Source: Drosophila miranda
Taxonomy: Eukaryota; Arthropoda; Insecta; Diptera; Drosophilidae
Assembly (NCBI RefSeq): GCF_003369915.1
Contig: NC_046676.1
Span: 7,719,501-7,783,500 of the forward strand
DNA: 64,000 nt
Direction of reading: 5' to 3'
This document shows positions 20,384 to 31,488 of the stretch, one piece after another (position 1 is the first letter of the stretch; each line of letters starts with the position of its first letter). The notes beneath the pieces were generated by a model that was not told the DNA's origin, made no database searches, and saw nothing but the letters and a program-made list of their open reading frames with translations. Position numbers and translations under genes: made by a program.

Positions 20384-23300
20384 TCATTCCGCCTTCAAAC
20401 GATTCGCGAATTCAACCTGCTGAATTTCCCTCCACTCTTTTTTTGGTTTCATCCTCTTCAATTGTCCGTCCCAGACAAGATCAATTAAGCCTCCCTGCTT
20501 TGCAATCACACTCTTCACACGGTTCGCGAAATCAATCGCAGACTCTCCATCCTGTCTGTACATCGGCGGGAGGTACCAGACATCGCATACGATTGCCCAT
20601 GATGTCATCATCATGTAAAGATACTGCATCATCGAATACTTTGCGCTGTTCCAGAAAGCATCGCCAAATCGCGGATCGTACCTTAAAGAAACAAAGAGCA
20701 AGAGATTATCATAATTGTATTCTTCCAACAGATCTGCTACTATACGCACTTTATGGCCACCGGATATATGACACCGCCGACTTCAAAGCTTCCCTTTTTA
20801 AATTGCATTACTGATGTGTTGTTGATGCATGTTCCCTCCGGGAATATAAGAATTGGTGGATTGTTTGGGTCCGAAACATGCTGCTTTAGCCTCTCGGCGA
20901 CCAAGTGACGGTCCTTTGCCTCGCCTCTCTCAAACCAAATGTGGGGCGACGCTCTGGCCAAGGCCCTTTGGAGGACGCCAAGAAAGCCGCCATGACGTTG
21001 GCCAATCTGAAATATATATGTAGAGAAACTGTTTAATGTGCCTGCAAATGTAGAGACTATTTCACCAAGCAGACAACATACAAAATTCCAAAAACCAAAC
21101 ATTAAAACAATAATCAAGCATCATCAACCAAGAAAGTATTAGTAAATTAGTACCTACATGTGTGCGAGGCGAGGAATGTCAACATTAATTAGGAATATAC
21201 ATATAACCTTAATTTTAATGGTATGAATGCCCGAGAATTGGGATAAACCATTATAAAAGCTGACTCGTATAATACTAAACCTAAGAATAAGAAAAAAGAA
21301 AAGTCTAAAGAGCTCTCACACAGAAGCTCAGCTCACGTTTAATGACTGAACATTACAGCAGTCCCATAACATTGGTTCTTGATTGGCAACAGCTTCCAAA
21401 CCAACCGCATTCCAACAAAAAAAAAAACTATTAATTTTAGGAAAGAATAATAATTAGTATGTACAACAAAAGAAGGGAGAAGAAATAAGGGCTCTCTGCT
21501 TATACATCTACCATTCCACTACGGGGTTTTTTATGTACTTTACAGAACTTGAAAACTTAAAAAAGTTGTTGTGTAATTAGAAACGAAACGGAATTCACAA
21601 GTGTTTCCATACAATAGTTAGTATCCTTTAGGTCTAAAAATTGCCTTACCAGGGAGTAGGTCGAGTCACACATCAGCACCAGCACATCGATGGGGCTGGT
21701 ATGATTTGCGACGCAAATGCCAGACAACGGGCGATTCTCCTCATTATGGTATGTTATAACCGCTGAAATCGCACTGGACAGGACACCAAAGCATGTCCCC
21801 AGTACTAAATTCACGATAGCACGCTTTGTTTGTCCCTCCTTCAGATAGCCCACAGCGGCCGTACACACTGTAAGCCATACTACCTAAGATGGCATAAAAT
21901 ATTAAAGTAATATTATGGTAATATTTTGGCAGGGCATTGCATTCAATTAAAAGGTGTTGTGTGTGTTGTGTGGAGGTTTGCTGGAATACCTTTGCTTCCT
22001 CAATGTTTAAGGGGGCACTAAACTCCTACAAAAGTGAAAAACGCATTGGAGGTGAGAGAGAGAACATTCCCAGGGACCCATAGGCCCATAGACCAGCGAT
22101 GTATCCAAGCTTCTTGCAATCTTCCACGTATGTTTATCAACAATATGTATAGAATTCTTCCGAATCACGCATCAGTTTAGTGGAATCAGTCGGTACAATC
22201 AACCCAAGCAAATATCCTAAAAAATCAGCGTGGAAGCTGACCAAATGGACACGGCAGAGAAACGAGCCCACTTTAGGAGTACTCAACGTAAAATCATTAA
22301 CTAAATGGTAGTAATAAATTAAATATATTCGCTCCTCTTACCTGATTCTTAGCTGTGCTAAGAAATAAGCGCTGTGGCAATCAAAATGTAAACAAAACTT
22401 AAAAGTACATACAGATGCGCAACTACGCGAAGACAAAGACAAAAGCCAAGATACGAATACAGAAACATAGAATAATACTACACATAAAACTGAACTTATT
22501 CTAATTAAATTCATGCATGAATTCTCGAATAGTCGGCCGGTGCTTTTCCCAGACGCATATTAAGGTCTTAACTAGTCACCAGGTGTAATTAATGATGGAA
22601 TTATCGTTAGATAAGAGGTTTCGTCACAATGTTATACCCGAGGGGTTATCAAAACGTACAGATACTGGTACATTTCAGGTCTGTATTACTACCGCTTACT
22701 GAATAAATAGTATGTTTGTATGAGCAAGAGAGAGCTACGTTCTGCAAATCCATAGGTACTCGTACCCAGGGAGGGACGGAAGGATAGCCTGTCTGCTGAG
22801 AATGGGATTGAGAATTGAGATTGGGTGCTTTTACGAAAGATATGAATGTACCATTGAAGAGATGGACGAGAGTTTAGAGTTCGGGGTTACATGCATGAAT
22901 TATACAATTAAAATCAATCCATTTTTATATGTAGCAGTAAATATAAAACTTCTTTCTCACCAAAGAAAAGGTACGGTCTGTCGATAGTATTGCCACGTCC
23001 AATGGAGAGGTATGATTTGCTACACAAAACCCGGATCTGGTGGGCCTGTATTGTTTATTATGAAACTTAATAAGGGATGACAAAGAACTTGCTATAAGAC
23101 GGAACGTAATTTTAAACGATAAGTCCGCTAAAAGGAGCCGCAAAAATCGATTGGGTATTAGAGCCACAATAGAGTTTGTTAAAACTGCAAATAAAACCTA
23201 GGAATCAAATATTTGTATTAGAGAAATGTTAAATAATAAATACAGGCACATAACAATATCAAACAATCAATATCAAACAAAAGATCTTAAAAAGAACGTC

Positions 23301-25622
23301 TAAAATATTGCAACACAGCAAAGGATTACAATATACTCGTACGTACTCGTATACTCTACGCAATTATGTTGAGAAAACAAAGCTATAATGCTACAAATAA
23401 TGCTTAGCACAAATAGTACGAGTAATCAGAGCTCTGTACAAAATCAAAACTAAATAAACATAACTATTTTTAAGCGACAGAAGAAGTGGTTTAACAAAAG
23501 TTCCATTACAAGATTAAAGCTTAAGACAATTCATCAATTTTAGTACTTCTACTAGGGCTTTATGTTTTAGCAAGTCCCAGTTGTTGGCCCTGGTAATGGA
23601 CTTAAACAGCGGTGGGCTGGCTTTTTGAACAACAAAAGCAACAAAAAACCCTTCTCAGCCAAACTCGAGTCGAGCATCAATGTGCTGCGCCATGCACGCG
23701 CCATGTATGTTGGTTTTGCAACTCCCAGGCATTATCTTTTGCAGCATTCACTTGTGCGTGTCATGCATGAATGTGCCGCGACACTCGTACGCCATGTATG
23801 TTGTTTTTATAATTCTCCGGCATTCTCTTTTGGAGCATTTTCTTGTTCGTGTCAAGCATCAATGTGCCACGTCATGATGAGAGCAGTTGGGAGCAAGGAC
23901 ATGCACATTTCTGGACTAAAATATCCAGAGTGTACCAACTTCCAGCGAATATCGTCGATGTGGGTTCAACATAAGCCAATTAAATATTCTGATTCCACGT
24001 AAGGACGTTTTTATTATCATACCAGATGCCCAAAGAACTTTTAGCTTTATTCAGGGGAACTAACGTCGATGGCCCACAACTTTCCACATTCCACGAATAT
24101 TATTTGTGAAAAGCGATAAATTGTTGAAGTTTACTGCTAATAAATAGACGAATGGGTTCCCATATGGAACACATAAGCTAACAGCTATAGAACGTTGGCT
24201 CCAGGGTAAAATATGTTACATTTGAGGCAACTTACTATGCAAGAATGCATTGCTGCCTAGTACTTGCTGTGACAGTTTTGTCCCTGGGATAGCATAAGGT
24301 AAAGTATCCCTAACAGCTTGAATTAGTCGCTTGTTGCGTTGATTCACTTGCATACGAATAGTTATACCAACACTTTATGTTTGTCAATTCATAATCGAAG
24401 GCAAGGGAATCCTAGCAACTTTTAAGTATTTGCTGTACAACAAACATACATAACAGTTCATACTTACACCAACAAAGCAAACTAATACACGCAATGGCAT
24501 TAAGAATACATATCGCACAAAAAATCCAACCATCCAAATGAGCGTTATCTTCCAGGATATAAATTCGTGGTGTCTATTGGTGCGTGTCAGCATGTTCCAG
24601 CTTTTCAGCTCCTCCGCCTCAAAACGGGATGTCACATCATCTTCAATTATGGACTCCACTCCCGACTTCAAGTAGTCCAGGCATTTTTCAAAGTCAAAGG
24701 TAATTTCTTCCTGCATAAAAACAACAATTGAGATAAAGACTTTTCGTCTAGCGGTTATAATAGACAAGAAAAGGCAATGGATGACCCCTCGTACCTTTTT
24801 TGAGGACGCTGGCTTTTCTGGCGCAGGCTCTTGCGGTTGTGGAAGAAGTACTGCATCTCTAGTTATTGTTGTTCCATTTGTACTTTCCTTGGAATCGGCA
24901 TTATCGACGAACTGCACTGAATTTGTATCGTCAGTCTTAAGATTATTTTGGGAAAGTTGTTGATGCTCTATGCTAACTCGACCATACTGAAAATTCGATA
25001 ATATAAAAGATAAAACAATACATTAATTTCATGTCTGGGACCTTTATCTATAGATGGGGCAAAGAGTTAACAGTTATGAAAGCAGAAGGAAACAGGTTGA
25101 TAACATAACAACAGTTCTTTCGATGGCTGACCTGACCGACCGACCGACCATAAAGATAAGCCCGTAGCAACTCTTATGTGAGCATATAGGTGGGTGTGTT
25201 CAAAGAAAAAGCTGTCCAGTTTCATAACTAGTCTGAATACAGCCGAAAGCATTTGAAATTACAATAAAATAACACCTTTTAGCATACATCGGTATGGCCT
25301 CTGCATATTGCCTCGCCTGTGCGTATCAATGTATGCATGTACTTTAGGCTGACTATATTTATGGACTTTGGAATAGCTAACTATCAGTTGGCCATGACAG
25401 GGGCAATCAACTGAAGGTACGAGCACGAAATTAATGGCTGTTAATATGTCGATGGGTGGTTGGGTGTCACTAGCACAACAAATTTACCTCAAATATCCTT
25501 AAAAGAAGATTTACATATGCCCTCCGGACGCCGATGGATTTGTTGATTGCTGATATGAATATCAGAAACGATATGAATCCAGCAAAAGGTATCCAGAATA
25601 TATTAAGTAATTCGAAGATCAT
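20384..25622 (-). CDS. Gpat4: Glycerol-3-phosphate acyltransferase 4 (ER)
   Basis: Acylates glycerol-3-phosphate to lysophosphatidate in the ER and at lipid droplets, the first step of triglyceride and phospholipid synthesis. Exons: 25622-25488, 24986-24795, 24710-24468, then either 23197-22961 (4a) or 21883-21650 (4b), 21006-20750, 20681-20384. All junctions keep phase; 452 or 453 residues, close to human GPAT4/AGPAT6. An N-terminal hydrophobic segment (residues about 5-25) and another near residues 127-150 anchor the protein. Exon 4 carries acyltransferase motif I, NHTSPxD. Exon 5 carries HIWFERGEAKDRH and the FPEGTCINN substrate motif. Exon 6 carries PRFGDAFWNS and MMTSWAIVCDVWYLPPM. Two alternative copies of exon 4 are the striking feature. 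Introns total more than 3 kb and contain a 91-bp tandem repeat. Confidence 0.93.
21650..21883 (-). other. Gpat4: Gpat4 alternative exon 4b (motif I)
   Basis: 234 bp, phase 0 at both ends, 78 residues from VVWLTVCTAAVGYL to DSTYSL. It contains YHNEENRPLSGICVANHTSPID, broken in this line as YHNEENRPL then SGICVANHTSPID. Acceptor TCTTAG and donor GTAAGG are good. It pairs with exon 4a as an internal duplication. Confidence 0.88.
21990..22025 (-). other. Possible 36-bp Gpat4 cassette microexon
   Basis: Between exons 4a and 4b: TTTTGTAG acceptor, 36 in-frame bases encoding EFSAPLNIEEAK, then GTATTC. Phase 0 at both ends, so inclusion would add 12 residues without shifting the frame. The donor is not strong. 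Only suggestive. Confidence 0.3.
22961..23197 (-). other. Gpat4: Gpat4 alternative exon 4a (motif I)
   Basis: 237 bp, phase 0 at both ends, 79 residues from VLFAVLTNSIVALIPN to DRTFSL. It contains FHNKQYRP, then GFCVANHTSPLD. It aligns with 4b throughout and ends in the same T-x-S-L. The FHNKQYRP stretch is closer to vertebrate GPAT4 than the matching part of 4b. Acceptor TTCCTAG, donor GTGAGA. Confidence 0.85.
23670..23885 (+). repeat. 91-bp tandem repeat, about 2.3 copies, in Gpat4 intron
   Basis: Copies start at 23670, 23761 and 23852, each opening TC(G/A/T)(A/T)GCAT(C/G)AATGTG. The first two run full length and share GCCATGTATGTTG, GGCATT, CTTTTG and AGCATT. The third is partial. It lies in the intron between exons 3 and 4a. 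Confidence 0.85.
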
Positions 25623-26586
25623 TTTACATTTGCTTGATTCTACATTAATTCCTTGAGACTTAAAATATTAAGAAAAGTTGAGAACCCTTGTCTTTCTTTA
25701 TATACAATCATAGAACTAATCGATACTCGATTGTGTGGCACACTCGATTACAAGAAAAGCACTGAACGCCGATAGTTACTGTCACTATTGAATGTTCACT
25801 GTGATGCGATAGTTAAAATGATTAATTATAAATATTTTGTATCAATATTAATTTAAACTTTCTAAAAAATAAACTGGATACATGAAAAAAATCTCACGTT
25901 TAATATTCATTCTTTTAAGGGTGATAGACTTCAAGTCAAATCTAGAGTGCAAGAGTCGTACTATTTGCGACAAAAGGTTTTTTTCCAGCACACAGAGCTG
26001 ATCAAATCTATAGCTGCGCTGCCACCAGCTCGATTAGAAACGACATATATAGAAATGAAAACTAATGACATACATCCATGACAGTCGAGAGCTGCAGCAC
26101 TATCAGATCCTAGCTTATATATTTATCTCGCTCACACTGCTTGCTCTGCTGTAAGATTTCAGAGCTTTAACTTTATTGCCTCCTATCACTATAATCATTA
26201 TTAATTATTAATCATTATATACGAGCCAGGAACTCACATTTTACATAAATATTTGAATTTAAATTTAATATAATTTTTATTTTCAGATATTCGGTCACAT
26301 TTATTTCAGTGTATTATATCGATATAAGGTAATCGAATACTAAAATGTTGACAAAGCGTGCTGGATGGTGTTCCCGAAGTGTGTTTGTTTTATGTTGGCA
26401 GTTCCATTGAATTATTATTATTACTATTATTTATTGCAACGAAGTTTAATTTTAATTTAACAATTTAATGTTATACATTTGCCTATAATGACGGAGTGAT
26501 ACATATATGGATGAACATATATATATGCGCATACATGATTGAAAATAATTTTAATTAGTTACATTTGTACAATAAGTGTTCTTTTT
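25623..26586. other. Divergent Gpat4/yki promoter region
   Basis: Holds the 5' leaders of Gpat4 (minus) and yorkie (plus). A perfect DRE-type TATCGATA lies at 26317-26324. Several TTTCAG sites near 26284 and 26308 could be acceptors of a yki 5' UTR intron. No coding frame is supported. Confidence 0.5.
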
Positions 26587-28875
26587 ATGTTAACGACGAT
26601 GTCTACAAGCAATACAAACAACATAATCGAGAAAGAAATCGACGATGAGGATATGCTCTCGCCCATTAAGTCGTCCAACAACTTGGTTGTTCGCGTGAAT
26701 CAAGATACAGATGATAATTTGCAGGCCCTATTCGATAGCGTGTTGAATCCCGGAGATGCAAAACGCCCTTTACAGCTCCCCTTTCGCATGCGGAAGCTTC
26801 CAAATTCCTTTTTCACACCACCAGCCCCCTCGCACTCGCGAGCAAACAGTGCGGACTCCACATACGACGCAGGTTCCCAATCCAATATTAACAAAACTGC
26901 GCAGCCCGTGGACGTGCAGCAGCCAGCCATCTCACAGATCCAGCCATCACAACAAAGCCGCCTGGCGATACATCACTTTCGCGCTCGCAGCAGCCCAGCC
27001 TCATTGCAGCAGAACTACAACGTGCGCTCCAGGAGCGACGCCAATCCGGGGCCCAGCGGCCAAGGACCGACGTATCCCGAGAACAGTGCCGAGTTCCCCA
27101 ACAGTGCTGCCAACAATATTGAGCTAGATGGCATGAATACCTGCATGGGGGGCCAGGACATGCCCATGTCCACGCAAACAGTGCATAAAAAGCAGCGATC
27201 GTACGATGTGGTAAGCCCCATTCAGTTGCAAAGCCAACTGGGAGCATTGCCACCAGGTTGGGAGCAGGCAAAAACTAATGATGGCCAGATTTATTACTTG
27301 AAGTAAGTTATCACAAATACACCCATATGTACACATGTATTGAATGAACTTATGTATCTATGACACTATGGATCTACGAGATATACATATGTATACAATT
27401 ATATCCGTTTTATAATTACAATGGCCCATCCTTGAATTTAATTGTAAACGCTTTTAGATCATTAACATATAAATTATAGAAATCTGATTCTTTTGCATTT
27501 ACTTTCAGTCATACAACAAAATCTACGCAATGGGAAGATCCAAGAATTCAATATCGCCAACAGCAGCAGCGCCTAATGGCCGAACGAATCAAGCAAAGCG
27601 GTAGGTCTTAAATCCGATTTTCAATCGGGGCTAGAAATGTACTGATGCTTCCGTTTAATTTCGAACCGTTCGATCTCACTAACCCCAGTAAGGAAAGAAA
27701 AAGAAAGGAAAGGGCAGGGGCAGCTCAGTACAGAACCGAAAATGAATTAAGCTTCGACTGTGGTAACTGTCTGTTAATAAACCCAGATCATTCATGTATG
27801 CCATTTTTAATGAAAGGTTTCCGTTAGAAAACTTTATCTACAATATCCTCTTAACCCCAGAAAACATTCTTCTGCAGTGGACTCTAAGAGAGTTAGCAGA
27901 GATATGGTAGAGTCACATAAAAGAGAAGCGCGATGCAATGCAGTTCCCGCACGAGAAGTCCCAATAATGTGCAATGATAGATGGCCCAACAGATGGGCCT
28001 TAGAACGGGTGTTCTTTGGTTTAGCGTATCCGTGTATTCGTCCTATTATTACATGTTCCGAATTATGTTTCCCCCAATTAACACGCGTACTTGTTCTTTT
28101 CAAAAGGCGCCAGGCCAATTCCAATTCCAGATAGAATTCCGCTTTTGTTTTGCTTTTAATTTATTTTGGTTTGTAATACATTGTTTTTGTTTAATAGATG
28201 TTTTGCAAACTACAAAACAAACTACCACATCGACTATTGCTAACAGCTTGGGTCCACTGCCGGATGGTTGGGAACAGGCAGTTACTGAGTCCGGAGATAT
28301 ATATTTTATAAATCACATTGATCGAACGACTTCATGGATTGATCCCAGAATGCGTAAGTCTTGTTCCACCATAACACACTAGCGTATACCATTGGGAATA
28401 GAATATTCCTCGTCCAAGTCCATGGGATCTGTTTCGCTATCAGTTATCTATCTCAAGATAACAAATGATATCGTGGATCTTCTGTGGGGGTTGGGGTAAA
28501 TTCGCGTCATTCCCAAGGCTCTTTTGTGCGGATTTTTGAGACAGTTTGAAAGTGAAGTAAAAAGCTGATTAGGTTGAATAAACAATCAAATACATACATA
28601 TGTACTCGTACAAACGTATATTCATACCTGTTTCCCCATCTGTTGTTCTTTTTTTTCCAGAATCTGGACTTCCTGTGCTTGACTGCCCAGATAACTTAGT
28701 GTCATCCCTACAGGTATGTAACTGATCTATCAGATAGTACTGGCCCTATATGTTCGGTGTGTGTTTTCAGATTGAAGATAATATATGCACTAATTTGTTC
28801 AACGACGCACAGACCATTGTGAATCCGCCGTCTTCCCACAAACCAGACGATTTGGAATGGTATAAAATAAACTAA
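26587..28875 (+). CDS. yki: Yorkie, YAP/TAZ-type transcriptional coactivator
   Basis: Hippo-pathway coactivator that binds Scalloped/TEAD in the nucleus and is retained in the cytoplasm when phosphorylated by Warts. Exons: 26587-27302, 27509-27600, 28198-28353, 28661-28713, 28771-28875; in phase, 373 residues. The start at MLTTMSTSN fits the D. melanogaster protein. The N-terminal TEAD-binding region includes LQALFDSVL and RMRKLPNSFF. Three Warts sites of type HxRxxS/HxKxxS are visible at Ser88 (HSRANS), Ser135 (HFRARS) and Ser205 (HKKQRS). WW1 (about 220-250) is split by intron 1, and WW2 (about 288-321) is in exon 3. The C-terminus is DLEWYKIN. A likely ATTAAA polyadenylation signal lies near 28932. 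At 373 residues it is shorter than the D. melanogaster form, mainly in the linker between residues 95 and 180. Confidence 0.96.
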
Positions 28876-29546
28876 TTCACATGTATACAAACTGTATTAG
28901 ACCTAAAAGTTTTATATTTTGTATTATTCTAAATTAAATATTTTTCAAATTTTATAGTATTTATTTCTATACACATTATTGAAGCTTGTCTGGCGTGTGT
29001 TGTGTATTCATTAAAAACGTACGAATATGAGTCATGCCCTATGATTGCAGAGAACTGCACCAGATAATTCTGGCAGCAAGCATTACTACCGATGGCTCTT
29101 CGTTGGTTTGTCGATTGCACTGATCTGATTATGGTTGAGTAGACCATAGGCGTGGTCAGCAGCAGTGACTCATTCTGAAGAACACATCACCCCCTCTCTT
29201 CTGAGGCAGAATTTGTATCGCAGTGAAGACTGGGGTGAGGGCTTCCGCATGCGACGGAAGTGGGAGTTGTCGAGCCCCAAGAAATATGTAATCGTTCCGT
29301 AATGATATCCAATCTGCAGGATCTGGCATCCTGATGAGTATAGAAGACAGGGGGCTGTCGAAGAAGCCTGCGAAACTACTCCGCCTTTAACACAGTCACA
29401 GTTGCAGGCGTCTTGAGCTTCGTTCAACTTGAATTTCATCCTCAGAATTTATTCAATAATGGTCAACACTCTTGGCATGTTCGTTATCTATTAAATATTA
29501 GTATTTTTATTTTTAACTATAATAATCTTACAATCTTACAAAATTT
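28876..29546. other. Convergent yki/Rap2l 3' region
   Basis: Holds the two 3' UTRs. The Rap2l signal AATAAA (minus) is at 29506-29511. A minus-strand ATG frame at 29439-29170 encodes 89 residues with seven Cys but no family I recognise. The stretch 29160-29440 is notably less AT-rich than its surroundings and could be an old coding or retroposed fragment. Confidence 0.35.
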
Positions 29547-31488
29547 CTATAAAAGCGTACAACAACAGTAATTCTTTTTTTGCCGATTCTCCTGCGTCAA
29601 ATTCATCTCGCGAACAATGGTTGCGAATACTTCATTAACGTTTATCCGATCCTTTGCTGATGCTTCGATAAATGGACAGTCCCAAAGCTGTGCCAAGGCA
29701 TTACCTAAAAAATAAATTCAAATCAATTAAAGGGAGTCTCGCAAAGAAAAACTAATAGCCAACGGATGAGAGAAATAATGGTTAATTAAGTAAGCAATAC
29801 GACGAGCAATAAATTTCTGGGATAATCGAATATTGAGTGGTATAATTTCAGGATGTGCCAGGAGTCTCTTTAATAGACACATCTCTTTATTCTGTCTCAA
29901 CTTTTAAATCGTTTATGCAAGCTGCTATTATGATGTACGTCTATTCTTAGAAGCCATTGTTTGACGTTCAAAGGATTATCAAGTTAAATGCACAGGACTG
30001 CGATATAAATAGGAGCTCTTAATGATTTATTTCAATTTGTACGCTTACCTTCAGCGGTGGATACCTCTCTTTGGCAATCTAAATCAAATTTATTCGCGAC
30101 TAGTAGGATGGGTGCTGGCTGACTTCCTTTCACACGAGTGATGACATTTTTCATACTAGAAATATCCTGTTGGCCAAGAGAAGAGAGACAATATTAGTGT
30201 TAGAGAAACTCTCTTTAAAGTTGTAAAACTATAAATACCTGAAATGTTTGATGGTTCGTAAGTGAATACATTACAATAAAGCCATGTCCATTCTTGATAT
30301 ATAGATCTCTCATGGAGGCAAATTGCTCTGTTCCTGCTGTGTCCAATATTTCCAAAACACAAGGCGAGCTGTCTACCTGTAAATAGTAGGAACAATATAT
30401 GCATATTAACAAACTGATTCAACTTTATTTATGGATTACTATTATAGTACATTTTTTCTAGCGGACCGGACTCGTCGTAGTCAATCTAAATGTAAATAAA
30501 TTAAAATTGCGCAGATGCAATGGCAAAGTACACACAAAAATTCTTTAAACGCCTTTAAACGGGGTTTGGGTGGGAATAGTACGTGCTGATTTAATAGTAC
30601 GAGTTCTGTCTTTTGATTTTATTGAAAATGTTCAACTCCACCTTATTAAGGGTTATTTTTACGCCCACCCACCGCTGGGTATGTGCTGTCTGCGGAAAAT
30701 GTCTCCTCCCTCCTGCCAGACGAAAACTTAAGACAATATGTATAAAATATGTACTTTGTATGTACTATGTTTCTGCGTCTACTATTTTCCTAACATCCGG
30801 ACAATATTTTATGGGGGAATGCAATGCTAGCGAAATCTTAGGCGCATAATTTGTATATTTGCCCCATAAATAAATAAATATAAATGTCACATGGATAATA
30901 TATTGTGAATCGGCGGCATAAATTGATGTTGAAATTGACTTTAAAACCCTGTCCTCTCGATTCAACACCCACGCCTGCGAGTATGCATAAATGTGCACAT
31001 ATCATATGCATGTAAATATGTACATACACACCCGTGGGCACGGATATACATGAATTACATAGTAGATTAATGTACGCTGTTTACATACAAATGTGTGTAT
31101 ATATACCTATATTTTTACATTTAAATGAGCATATAAACGTATATATAACAACAATATGTACATTTATTCTCGCATTAATACACACAAACATATGTATGCA
31201 TACATATATTTGAGCAGACGTACATATGTATATGCATGCCTTTTGTGATTACGCATATGTATGTACATATCATGTGTGTTCGTGTGTGAGTGTGTTTCAT
31301 GTAGAAATTAATTATGTCTGCTATGTTTTATATCCATATGAACATTAACTTACCTCTATTTCCTTGCGATAGAAGTCCTCAATTGTAGGATCATACTTTT
31401 CAATGAAGCATCCCGAAACAAATTGAACGGTAAGGGCCGATTTACCCACTCCGCCAGATCCGAGCACAACAACTTTAAATTCGCGCAT
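29547..31488 (-). CDS. Rap2l: Rap2-like small GTPase
   Basis: Ras-family GTPase of the Rap2 branch; a membrane-bound GDP/GTP switch acting on the cytoskeleton and MAP4K-type kinases. Exons: 31488-31354, 30376-30239, 30166-30049, 29704-29547; in phase, 182 residues. The P-loop is G10-S-G-G-V-G-K16-S. The effector loop is Y-D-P-T-I-E-D-F39-Y, with Phe39 characteristic of Rap2 rather than Rap1. [12 protein letters not shown] and EASAK are the remaining G-box motifs. The C-terminus is a Cys-rich CAAX box (YCCCTLL), with Leu last, predicting geranylgeranylation plus palmitoylation. The first intron (about 1 kb) is full of TACATATGTA repeats. Confidence 0.96.

Noticed and set aside
23625-24002. A 125-codon plus-strand frame in the Gpat4 intron.
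   Set aside because: It is a translation of the 91-bp tandem repeat; the repeated peptide pattern follows the DNA repeat.
27645-28134. Frames in the second yki intron on both strands.
   Set aside because: The flanking exons join in phase with good splice sites; the frames have no recognised motif.
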